This document shows, one piece after another, positions 20,585 through 29,611 of a DNA stretch of 64,000 nucleotides. Position 1 is the stretch's first letter. Every line of letters begins with the position of its first letter. A program made the position numbers and the translations under genes. This DNA comes from Gymnopus androsaceus JB14 (Eukaryota; Basidiomycota; Agaricomycetes; Agaricales; Omphalotaceae), in the NCBI GenBank assembly GCA_009733575.1, contig ML769464.1:124001-188000 (forward strand). The letters run 5' to 3'. The notes beneath the pieces were generated by a model. It was not told the DNA's origin. It worked only from the letters and a program-made list of their open reading frames with translations, and did no database searches.

Positions 20585-22719
20585 TCATGATACGCTCTGT
20601 CTAATCATCTTTTCTATCGACTTAGACCGTGGCGTGATATTACATTCATAAGGACGAGGATATCTAAAGGGGTTTGCAATGATTAGCAGTACATCCAAAA
20701 TGTACTCACACAACAAGAGAAGAAAGACATACGAAAAAAATCCATCCACGGAATCCGTGCTTGGTTCAATTGCTACGCCATCCTTATCCGAGACTTTGGA
20801 CAGATCAAAACAAGCCAATAGCGAAGCGACTGTAAGCCAAACTGCACTGTGTGCGAAAACCCTCCCAGGGCATATACGTCTTCCATATCCAAATGCCGCA
20901 TCTGGGTACGGGATGGTGCTATTGAGTGTTCCATCTGGATTGAGGAAGCGTTCTGGGCGGAACTGATCTACATCTTCACCGTAGGTAGCGGGATCATGAA
21001 GGATTGCCCTGTAATGAGAATGTGTACTGAGTATCGACGAGTCTAGTAACAAGCATTACCAGGTATTTCCCATAACGATGGTATCGGCTGGTATATAATA
21101 CCCTTTGTAGATATCTGCACTGGCGGTATGGTGTGCAATACCTATGAATATCTCATCAGAATATTTCCTTGTTTTCAATCAATAGATTGTACCAAGTGGT
21201 ATGACAGGCCTCCATCGCAGCCCCTCCATCACTATTGCATCGACGTAAGGGATTTTTCCTTCATCAACAAGATCGGGAAGCCGATCGTGGCCGCCTACGA
21301 CTGCATCGACAGCAGCTTGACCTTTCTTCAAAATATCTGGATTACAGACTAAGGCAAGGAAAATGGTACTGGTGGCCGTAGACGTCTAAAATGATAAGTC
21401 TTAGTAGCGACCGGTGCAATTGAGCTTACCGTATCTGCTCCAGCTGTAGAGAACCAGGGTCAATTGACGTTTAAACCTTCCGTTGAGAACTTACCAGCAT
21501 AGATTGACCCCAGAGCATTCATCAGTAAGTTCTCCTTGTCCTCAGACCAGCTTCCGTCATCCTGCATCTGTTGTAGTGCTCGAGAAGCCATGGAAGGTTT
21601 TGCGGTACCGCTTGCCTAGTCAATATTATGAACATTATGCCCCATGCAAATCAATTAAACCTACTCACTATATTCCTCTTGACAAATTCCAAAGGCTGTC
21701 TGATCATTTCTTCAACAGTTTTTCTCTCATCCGCCGCCTTCCTCTTGAACCTCGCACCAGGAATCCATCCTGGAATGTTCTTCAGCAACGGAAAAGCATC
21801 CACAAGATATGACCCGGGTATTGCAGCTTGCGAAAATTCATGGAGAGCTTTTTTGTAAGCTCAATATGAGGATGATGAAAATCGTTGGCGACAATGCCAT
21901 ATACTGAGGAGATGATGTTTCCCCCGGAAAGACTACAGCAGAAAAATCAGCACGGACCAAAAACTTGAATAGTAATATGAAGCTTCCACGCACAAACGCA
22001 TATGATCTTCAAACTCTTTCGGCGTGTCGAGGAGTCTGTTCAAAAATACATGCACACTTTCTTGCATGAGAGGTTTCTCGTGCGTCTTGAGATTTGATGG
22101 TGAGAACAGTTGTATGAACAGTGCTCGTGATTCTAATCATATTTTCGTCACTTTTACTCTGGCGGCCACACAAGAACTTACTTCGCCATCGAGTCCCATA
22201 AGGAATAAATCCAAAGTTGTAATCCCACCCCATTCTACGATGGTTTGTGACATTGGCAGGATGCAGTGGGAGTTATTACCACTTACAGCTCACAAATCAT
22301 CGGAAAACGTGGTCTGGAAAATTAAAGAGACCTTCGTCAGTGGAACTGAATCTCAACTTCGCCTGCGAACCTGTCAGAATACAGCGTGGACCTTCCGACA
22401 AAAAGGTCATTCGTTGCCTCTACGGAATTGAGAATCAACATTGACGTCCCGGCCATGTTCAGGTATAACAAATCGCTCCCTATAGACAATTATTAGCCAG
22501 TAACGGCCACAAGCGAAATAAGGATTACATACCGTATTTGACAGCCATTTCCATATAAGCTATGTGGGCCTTCTCTTTTGGTATATCAAAGATATTACCT
22601 ATAATTGGCCATCCTTTGGGTCCCGGTGGAAGTGGTCGTGGGCGAATCCAAGCGCGGCGTGCAAAGAACAAGAACAAGCAGAGAGCAATGAGATTGATAG
22701 CAAGATGGAAGGAAGGCAT
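20585..22719 (-). CDS. Cytochrome P450 (copy 1), one-base frameshift in a T-run
   Basis: The ATG at 22719 opens a membrane anchor (LIALCLFLFFARRAW) and the proline hinge LPPGPKGWPIIGN. About ten exons follow: DLLYLNMAGTSMLILNS, MGWDYNFGFIPYGTRWR, ESVHVFLNRLLDTPKEFEDH, the I-helix AGADT, the ExxR block EGLRWRPVIPLG, FRPERFLNPDG and the heme loop FGYGRRICPGR with the Cys ligand. It ends KMIRQSVS (TGA 20585-20587). This is a microsomal monooxygenase of the large basidiomycete P450 set related to O-methylsterigmatocystin-oxidoreductase-like proteins; substrate unknown. At about 21849-21854 a T-run (A-run in the coding strand) has 6 bases against 7 in copy 2, which breaks the frame at ELTKKALHEFSQ. 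It is therefore either a recent pseudogene or carries a sequence error. Confidence 0.7.
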
Positions 22720-22802
22720 TAGTATGGGGACTTCTAGGCTCGTGAACCATCCGTTCTCCGATTTGATCCGTGCTGACTTGCAGGAGCACGTTCGGAGAAC
22801 GG

Positions 22803-24122
22803 CTGGAACGCAATCCACGTCACTAACCGAGTCACGAATTCGTGACTTTGACTTAGTGAAATTTCGATTTTCTGCTAGCGATCACATCTCAGTTTTGCCT
22901 CTCGAACTTTTTCCAAACACTATCCCGCCCAAAAAATTAGGTCACTGATTAAGGAAACAAGCTACACCTGGCGCTCCAAAATCCGTCAATCCAACCATTC
23001 TCTTGCTCTCTGGCCAGCCCAATCGATTCTTAGTGACGATCATGTGAAACTACTCGCATCTGTTGGTCCAATCTCGTCGTATGAGCATCTGAAGAAAATC
23101 ATGCTGGGAGAATTACGGCGAGAATCTTGGGAAACGATTCAAGGTCTTGATATGCCGGCCATGGTACCGCTGCCAAAGACAACGAAAAGAAAGACAGTGG
23201 AAGATACAGCGGAAGGGACAGAGAGTGCTCCGTCAACAAAGAGACCTCGGGCAAGCAGCAGTGGTTGTGGTATTGAACAAGAGATGTCAACGGCATCTAT
23301 TCAACGTTCTCAGCCTCATGGCGCGTCTAATCTTCTTCTCGCGTCTCGACATCTTGCCGCCGCCGCAATATCTGCGCCTCCAACCAGCTGATGTACAAAA
23401 ACACGTTGTATATCATCCTCAGCAAATTCAATACGATCCGGCGACACATTCTCATCGCCAACAGACAGACCAACAGATAGCCCATCGAGCTCATTCCATG
23501 ATCCCGGCTTCAACACCGAACCATCATGGTTACAATTGTACGATGCATCCAGACATGCAAACGTATCATACTCCGGGACCTTCCTTCCTTCCTCCTAACC
23601 AATATCCTTCCCCCATAACCCCATCTCAACCTCGACACTCACAATACGACAGCAATCTAATGCAGCACTCCGTGTCCACACACAGAGCTAGAAACCCATA
23701 CCCAGCCATCGATCCATGCTATCCTGCAACTCCATCTCCATCCAATAACCTCCGATTCTTCCCTACACCCTCTGCTATGCCTCAGGGAACCTCTCACCAA
23801 GGTTATCAGTATTCCCCGACCTTCATACCACCTCCAGGAGACCCTTATCATCACTTCACTTACCAGCCTGAACTCGCCAAATTACACTCAAGAAAACCAA
23901 TTTTGGTAGTTTAGGGCCCGTTAGTTGTTGGAATTGAATAAAAATTGTTTTCTAGACTATTGATACAGTCTATTGACTATTCGGCTACTGCTTGAGGTTG
24001 TCGTTGAAGTTGCCAAGATATGAGAAGCAAAACTGAAAAGTGATGGCGGAGAAAAATTCGAAATTTCACTAAGTTAAAGTCACGAAAATGTGACTCGGTT
24101 AGTGACGTGGGTTGCGTCCCAG
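22803..24122. mobile_element. 1.3-kb element with ~70-bp terminal inverted repeats
   Basis: The left end (CTGGAACGCAATCCACGTCA, then CTAACCGAGTCAC) and the inverted right end (CTGGGACGCAACCCACGTCA, then CTAACCGAGTCAC) match for about 70 bp. The block including short flanks (22739-24236) is absent from the other P450 copy at 57585. GGGGACTTCTAG is repeated at both outer edges (22733-22739 region and 24228-24239), so the inserted unit may be larger than the inverted repeats. The interior carries a plus-strand helicase-tail-like gene fragment. Confidence 0.7.
22955..23914 (+). pseudogene. C-terminal fragment of a RecQ-like/transposon-associated helicase
   Basis: The frame RSLIKETSYTWRSKIRQSNH...ILSDDHVKLLASVGPISSYEHLKKIM resembles the tail of agaricomycete RecQ-like helicases that spread with mobile DNA. 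It continues through a basic segment (KTTKRKTVEDTAEG, STKRPRASSSG). Possible introns with gttgtg and cgtcta borders lead to a His/Pro/Gln-rich tail ending LHSRKPILVV at 23914. There is no start codon near the true N-terminus and no helicase motor motifs, so this is a carried fragment. Identification rests on the short ASVGPISS block and is tentative. Confidence 0.4.
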
Positions 24123-24989
24123 TCCTTCGGTAGTCACCTCAGCTGCTTGCAGATCAGCTGCTTGCAGCGCATTTCAAATTTATTTGAAATAGGTGGCGAC
24201 CGAACGGAACTGGCCACGCGAGTCTAGGGGACTTCTAGTGTCTGACATCTCATGTCGCTTCAAATGGAGCTGGCAAGGCGCGGAAATACGGAGAACCGGC
24301 AGTTAGCATGTATGTCTGATGGAAAACGGTTCCAGGTTGGTTCCAGGGGGTGGAGCAATTGAATAACGTTTTCAATGCCAGTGTCAATGGACTAAGCGGA
24401 ATCGTTTGTGGTGTTTTACTATTGAAGTATGCCGTCTCGCGACACCGAGAATGCAAAATGATCCATGAAATCAGGGTCCTTGCACTCTGAGAAAGAAGAT
24501 GAACTCCAGCCTAGATCGAAAACGAATGAAGTATGTATTTCATTATTATCTCTTCATCTTGCCAAGCCCAAGAATTGAATTGACCTTGAACCAAGCTCCT
24601 TGCAGCTCTACAATTGTGGGGAAATGGCTGGTAAGTGCACATACTGTTCTGATGCCACAGCCTGTCGAAGTACTAGCGGGGACACCAAAACAAATCCTCG
24701 CCTAACGAAAAACAAGGAATCGGGTCAAATGTTAATCGCTTGAGATTTGAGGTGAGAGTTGAGGTAATGAGTCTCCTCTAAGCGTCTCGTTATACACCGA
24801 CGATTCATGCGGATGTGTCTGTGTCATTTATATTCGAGCCTGCCTACGGGAGACTAATCGTAACTCCTGATTATAGTGCCACTGTCCGACACGCTGCCAT
24901 TTCGCCAGGCGAACAGGTACTGTAAATACCCAATGCCCAAGAATTCGACCTAGAGTGAATATGTTCTCCTCCTGGACTGATTTTTGAAC

Positions 24990-25200
24990 GTGGGCGAGAA
25001 GAGACTAAAAGGACGGTGTTAAGTTTGGGCGAAAACCTTGGGTTCTAAGGTCGGGAGTGGCCTGCTCCGCTAGTCAAGTAGGCGGGAACTATATATACTT
25101 GTATATCCAATGAATTTGGGTCGCTGGGGAGGCAGGAAGCCAGATTGAGTCTAGCATATCGCAGTGTGAGGCCGATAACACCTAGACAATTTCCCCGACA
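24990..25200 (-). pseudogene. Deleted fragment of the D-amino-acid-oxidase-like gene (copy a)
   Basis: The minus strand shows GVIGLTLRYARLNLASCLPS followed by DPNSLDIQ and later AYLTSGAGHSRP. These line up with GVIGLSTAIS, ASRLPTDAKSIEYT and PTSLTPDLRSQG of the oxidase at 15680-17024, with large internal deletions. It is a relic and shares its breaks with the copy at 58330-58530. Confidence 0.55.
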
Positions 25201-25288
25201 CTGACCGAAGGGAAGAGAATGATCAGCAAAAATTGAGCAAAAATGAACTGAAACCTTACAATTTTTTCTCACGGTCTCGCAATTGATA

Positions 25289-25399
25289 CACTGGCGGCCA
25301 AAATTGATGCTCCCCCCAAATCGGGTACTGAATGGCAACTGAATAAGATCTGGCAATTCAGTAGGTCACGGGGGGGAGCATCAATTTTGGCCGCCAGTG
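25289..25399. mobile_element. 111-bp MITE, TA target, perfect ~30-bp inverted ends
   Basis: The ends CACTGGCGGCCAAAATTGAT (then GCTCCCCCC) are mirrored exactly at the right. TA occurs on both sides (25287-25288 and 25400-25401). The CACTGGCGGCCAAAA terminus is typical of Tc1/mariner-like elements. No coding capacity. Confidence 0.9.
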
Positions 25400-25526
25400 T
25401 ATTCCCAACTCTTACTTCCGAGTTTCTTTTTGTCTGCCCCCCAACCTAGGACACCAGGATTGTTGATTAATGATTACAGTCGTAAGTGCATATAACAACA
25501 GTGATGTAATATATTTCAATTACACT

Positions 25527-25610
25527 GACAGCGTTCATGCGCCTGATGGCATAACGGTATCCCCTGTCAGTATCTCTAACAGGTGAGATAAACTCGGCGA
25601 GTGTTCGATC
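25527..25610 (+). other. tRNA-like (Pol III promoter-like) segment
   Basis: TGGCATAACGGTA resembles an A box, and GTGTTCGATCCTC about 55 bp later resembles a B box. A CCTGT/ACAGG stem lies between. Acceptor and T stems do not pair well, so a tRNA-derived SINE head or dead tRNA is likelier than a gene. Confidence 0.25.
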
Positions 25611-25654
25611 CTCAATGTATAACATTAATTAAGTTGTACTTTCTTTATTTCCAA

Positions 25655-25775
25655 GCAATGCCGTGGCTAGCTCTCGTTAGGGTTCGCCCGAAGGGTGAAC
25701 CCTAACATTAGAGAGCTAGTCCGGCATTGCCAAACATGCTGGGTTAGCGGTTAGGGTTGGGGTTAGGGTAAGGGG
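25655..25775. repeat. Imperfect hairpin followed by TTAGGG-like repeats
   Basis: 25655-25730 folds on GCAATGCC...CTAGCTCTC...TTAGGGTTC. Just downstream, 25741-25775 reads GGGTTAGCGGTTAGGG, TTGGGGTTAGGGTAAGGGG, degenerate telomere-type repeats. The block and its GC-rich right neighbour (to ~25905) stand out from AT-rich surroundings. Confidence 0.6.
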
Positions 25776-25905
25776 TTCCCGCCTATCAAAATAAGCGCAA
25801 ATGAGGCTTTAGGGTGCCCGCTGACAACTTCCCGGCCCGGGGGACCCCCAAGCGCAGCAAGGGAGGGGAGGGAAGCGGAGGCGGGCCCGAAGTTTGCGCG
25901 CCATA

Positions 25906-26624
25906 CTGTATTAATGGTATTCATAATTGATAGTACTTACAGCTGTAGTAATTTGTAGAATAATATAAAACCTACAATTGTAATTAGATTTGTCAACAAG
26001 ATCTGTGTCTGGGGCTCTGCCCCCATCGTATTCTTCCGTCATAGACTTTAGACCCATATAATCAATTAAAAAATGCCTGCTATCTGTCAAATTTCTCTTG
26101 CATCCTTCAAGTTGTGCTCATTTGGTGCTTGTTGCCAACTTGGTTGTTACCAGTGTCTGATGATTCACTTAAACAGAACTTCAGTTCAATTAAATTGTCT
26201 GTTATGCAGACTCTTATCCCTCGGTGCTTGAATAAAGCTGCACTTGTTGACCAGGTTATACTGAAATAGTGCTCTGCTTGTTACTCTTTTCAAGACTGCT
26301 ATCAGGCCAGTGAGTGGTTATGGTACCATAATCCAACACAGACATTGCACCAAACATGTCGAGTTCTTGGGCAAAGTTGAGTATTCACAGGCAGGCCATC
26401 AGAGGAAAGCAAACAAGTCACACACTAAAAAATTCTCTTTGAGTTATGTAACCAACTTAGTGTAGAACTAGCACCCACCCCTGAACAAGAGTCTCTAGGC
26501 CAAAACCCTGTGACAGATGAAGAATGGCAGTAGGGGCCTGATTGGCCTTCAAATCTATTCATGTGTTATACTCATGGGACTTGGTGTGGCTCCAGCCCAA
26601 GGAGTTTAAGATGGACAGTTCATC
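25906..26624. other. Gene-poor AT-rich interval
   Basis: No supported gene or clear repeat border was seen. Confidence 0.35.
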
Positions 26625-26710
26625 TATTAATCAACATTGACATCCCGGCCATGTTCAAGTATAACAAATTGCTCCCTATAGACAATTATTCGCCAGTAAC
26701 AACCACAAGG

Positions 26711-26906
26711 TGTTGGAATATTGATTGGTATCCAGTCCAGCACTCACACCGCCGCTGCCCTTATTTATCTATCTTCCCGATTCCCCTATCTTACTTACAT
26801 ATATAACCTGTACCATTGCCACCGGAACCCTTGCATGTTTGCGGCAGGTTCCCTGCCTATACAGACTTTTCCCTCCTTTGCTCACATCTCAGGGTCTAAT
26901 CCAACA
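26711..26906. mobile_element. Solo LTR (196 bp) with 5-bp target duplication
   Basis: The sequence begins TGTTGGAATATT and ends TCTAATCCAACA (TG...CA). CAAGG is duplicated on each side (26706-26710 and 26907-26911). Length and 5-bp duplication fit a Ty1/copia- or Ty3/gypsy-type solo LTR. Confidence 0.8.
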
Positions 26907-27162
26907 CAAGGGAGAGGAGGATTATGCACCATATTTGCTAGGCCTGAAGCTGACCCCTCTATGAGGTTGCTGTTATAAAATAAGGATCCTTGATAGAGGG
27001 GCCTGTAAAGTGGAAGCAAAATTTGGCGGAGACTTTTTAAGCCCGATATATTCTCTAAGGATTTCCTAAACGGGATCGGTCCGTTAGGACCGATTGGGCG
27101 CCAATGTAGAATTACAACTTGTAGTTTTTTACTTCCTCGACGCATCGCGCAGGCGGTGACGC

Positions 27163-27870
27163 ATGGCTCTAATATATCCGCTTACTTGCTCTGAAGCAAT
27201 GGATCTAATCAGGGATGCCTCCTTTGATACCCTCTGTTGTGAACTCTCCGTAATGCAACATGGAAATGGAGGCAAGGCACCTCTCATGTACATCCTCACC
27301 CTCGCGGAATCCAAGCAGATCATTGCCTTGAAACTGTGCATACTTGTCTATTACCCAACTAGAGGAAAGGATATTCCCAAGGAGCTGCAGTTGAGGGCTG
27401 CAATTGCCTCAATCGAGCGGAATTTGTTGGTTGTTGCGACAACAGGTTTCGGGAGAACACACATTATGGCGTTGTTGATATTGTTGGAGAAGTCGACGTC
27501 TAACAAGATTTTTATAACGATACAGTATTTAACCACTCCTTTGTACACCAAATCCGTATTTTGCTCACTGCGCATAAACTACCAGGATTGGTACTCTAAA
27601 GAGTTTCCCAATCGAAAGCTGGGTATCAGAAGGGGTAAATCCCAAAATTGCATTCAATTTGGTGGAGAAATGGATGTGCTGTGGCAGGATTGTTCTCGGA
27701 TATGCAAAAATGGTCAAAATCACTCCTTTGTACACCCCATTCTGCATGCGGTTCTGGCATCTTTTGAGATGCGCTCTGGGCCTAAAATAACGTTTTTACA
27801 TTGCATCTATCTGAATGACACCTATCCTGGGCCCCAGGACCTCCGTAATATCACATATGACACTCAATGA
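27163..27870 (+). pseudogene. N-terminal helicase (RecQ-like) motor fragment
   Basis: A 235-codon frame starts MALIYPLTCSEAMDLIRDAS just inside the left inverted repeat. The block PKELQLRAAIASIERNLLVV and ATTGFGRTHIMALLILLE resembles the Q-motif/Walker A of RecQ-like helicases (LQLRAALA...APTGFGKTHIMA). The Walker A lysine is replaced by Arg (GFGRT), which should abolish ATP hydrolysis. Only motifs 0-I are visible; downstream residues do not show DEAH or later motifs. It reads as a captured, inactive gene piece. Confidence 0.5.
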
Positions 27871-28249
27871 ACACTTTCCCTATTCTCATCAAAACTATAA
27901 AATTTGAATTTCTCCTCAAATATTGGTGTCAAGTACCAACATATGGATATCTACATGATTGTAAAGCTCATCCACATCTACTGACAAAAAAATTATACCA
28001 TGAAAAAAATTATTGATTGCATGATATCTGATTTTCTTTTTTGGCTTCCTATAAAAATTATACCAATCTATCTACCCTGAGGGGGCATACATGAATATGT
28101 ACATAGTTGAGCATGTTGGACCTTGATACATCACATATCTTAAATTTGAACACCATTTGTACTTACCCAGATGCATCCTGGCTTTGGAAAATGTCACTGT
28201 ACAAAGGAGTGATCATGTACAAAGGAGTGGTTAAATACTGTATCACCTC

Positions 28250-28633
28250 TCAAACGGGTGACGGAGTTAAATAAGGAAGAGTGGATGTGGCAAGATCTGA
28301 TTGTTGTATTTGCGATGATGATGAAGATGGAATTGAAAGACTCGGAGGTGCAGTGAGATTCTGAGGATAATCAGGGACTTTGAATGTGGGTTCCAAATCC
28401 TTCCTCTTCTTCCTATTTCTCTTCTGCTTCGGACGACCAAAATCCAATGTCATCTGGGATGTTCCTCCTTCTCCAGAGCTTTCATACGTGTAATTTGTCA
28501 AAGCAAACTCGCCAAACAAGTTTTCTGGATCCATCGAATGAAAATAGTCGCGTTTGAACGTGTCATGTACAAGAAAATGAGTCGATGCGACGCGTCGAAG
28601 TAAGTGTACAAGTAATTCTACATTGGCGCCCAA
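28250..28633 (-). CDS. Hypothetical open frame inside the Mutator-like element
   Basis: A 127-codon minus-strand frame (first codon is not ATG) begins in the right inverted repeat: LLVHLLRRVASTHFLVHDTF, then FGRPKQKRNRKKRKDLEP and a Ser/Pro-rich tail (PSLSIPSSSSS). No domain is recognised. The basic patch could be nuclear-localising. It may be only a gene remnant. Confidence 0.25.
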   Translation of the reverse strand: MGANVELLVHLLRRVASTHFLVHDTFKRDYFHSMDPENLFGEFALTNYTYESSGEGGTSQMTLDFGRPKQKRNRKKRKDLEPTFKVPDYPQNLTAPPSLSIPSSSSSQIQQSDLATSTLPYLTPSPV

Positions 28634-29015
28634 TCGGTCCTAACGGACCGATCCCGTTTAGGAAATCCTTAGAGAATATATCGGGCTTAAAAAGTCTCCG
28701 CCAAATTTTGCTTCCGCTTTACAGGCCCCTCAAGCGAGGATTCTTGCGAAACAACGACAACCTCCTTGAGGGGACTGCTTTAGGCCTACATATTTGCAAG
28801 CCATTTCCATATAAGCTATGCGGACCTTCTGTTTTGGTATATTCAAGATATTACCTATAATTGGCCAACCTTTGGGTTCCATTGGAAGTGGTCTTGGCAA
28901 ATCCAAGTGCAATGTGCAAAGAACAAGAACAAGCATAAATATAGAGCTGGCATGTCTTGTTTCATGGATTATTGCCATGGCACACCAGAAAGGGAAAAAA
29001 TCAAGGTCTACCAAA

Positions 29016-29611
29016 TAGCCACTTGAATTATTGTGATAATATTGGCTATCATGTGTTTATTCCCATGCCAATACATGGCTTATCCAGAATCACATACATC
29101 TTCCAGTTACAGAATAAGGTCTACTGAATTTTTTTCCCTTTCCTGTGTGCATAGTCAGACTCCTTCCCATTTGCATTTGCAAGGGAGAATACTGTACCAT
29201 TTTGATTGAGAGTTCATCAATTCTGAAATTTTTGACCATAATAAATACAAAATAAATTCAGATAATTGAGAAAAAATTAAAACCACACTCTGATTTTTTT
29301 GAGGATGATGGATGACTGAACTCTTGATTGAAATGGTACAGTAATGAGAGTAGTGTATATCTAATGTAATCTCACTATCACATATTACAAAAGCTTATTG
29401 TAATTATCCCTTCACATAGGATTTACAGCTGATCACAAATTTGTAGCATACTTTTCAAAAAATACTCATTACTGATTTTGTTTACATCCAAAAAAAATGA
29501 CCCACTTTGGATGAGCCTAGAGCTCCAATGGCCAATGAGAGGCCATTGTTGTAATATGTGGAGGGTAGAACTTTCATGAAGAGCATTTTTCCAAAAGTAT
29601 GCTGATATGCT
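29016..29611. other. Gene-poor AT-rich interval
   Basis: No supported gene; contains no clear repeat edges. Confidence 0.35.

Larger units (their letters stand above)
20271..25230. repeat. Segmental duplication, copy 1 (P450 region)
   Basis: This block (P450 gene, its upstream DNA and oxidase-derived fragments) is closely similar to 43790-46144 plus 57316-58560. Shared landmarks include CAGCTAGAGGA near the left end, the whole P450 gene and GAATTCGACCTAGAGTG near 24940 and 58270. Copy 1 alone contains the element at 22803-24122. Copy 2 alone contains a 149-bp element at 43840 and the 11-kb element. Confidence 0.85.
26939..28788. mobile_element. 1.85-kb Mutator-like element with ~214-bp inverted ends and 9-bp target duplication
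   Basis: The ends TAGGCCTGAAGC and (inverted) TAGGCCTAAAGC start long inverted repeats covering 26939-27152 and 28575-28788. These include GAGGGGCCTGTAAAG, GGCGGAGACTTTTTAAGCCC and GGTCCGTTAGGACCGATTGG. CATATTTGC is duplicated at 26930-26938 and 28789-28797. Long TIRs plus a 9-bp duplication are the usual signature of Mutator-like elements. It carries a helicase-like fragment rather than a recognisable MULE transposase. Confidence 0.8.
26625..29015 (-). pseudogene. Cytochrome P450 fragment (copy 3), exons 1-2 only, split by two insertions
   Basis: 26625-26705 matches the start of exon 2 and intron 1 of the P450 at 20585-22719 (reverse strand: NMAGMSMLIN-like, then the conserved intron). 28798-28995 matches exon 1 (PLPMEPKGWPIIGNILNIPK, QKVRIAYMEMACKY). 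Between them intron 1 and exon 1 DNA is interrupted by a solo LTR (26711-26906) and a long-TIR element (26939-28788). No downstream exons are present. The anchor sequence is altered (CTLHLDLPRPLP). A dead third copy. Confidence 0.8.

Noticed and set aside
23044..23391. Stand-alone transcription factor gene
   Set aside because: The frame lacks a credible start and DNA-binding domain, and its upstream residues continue a helicase-tail-like sequence within an element.
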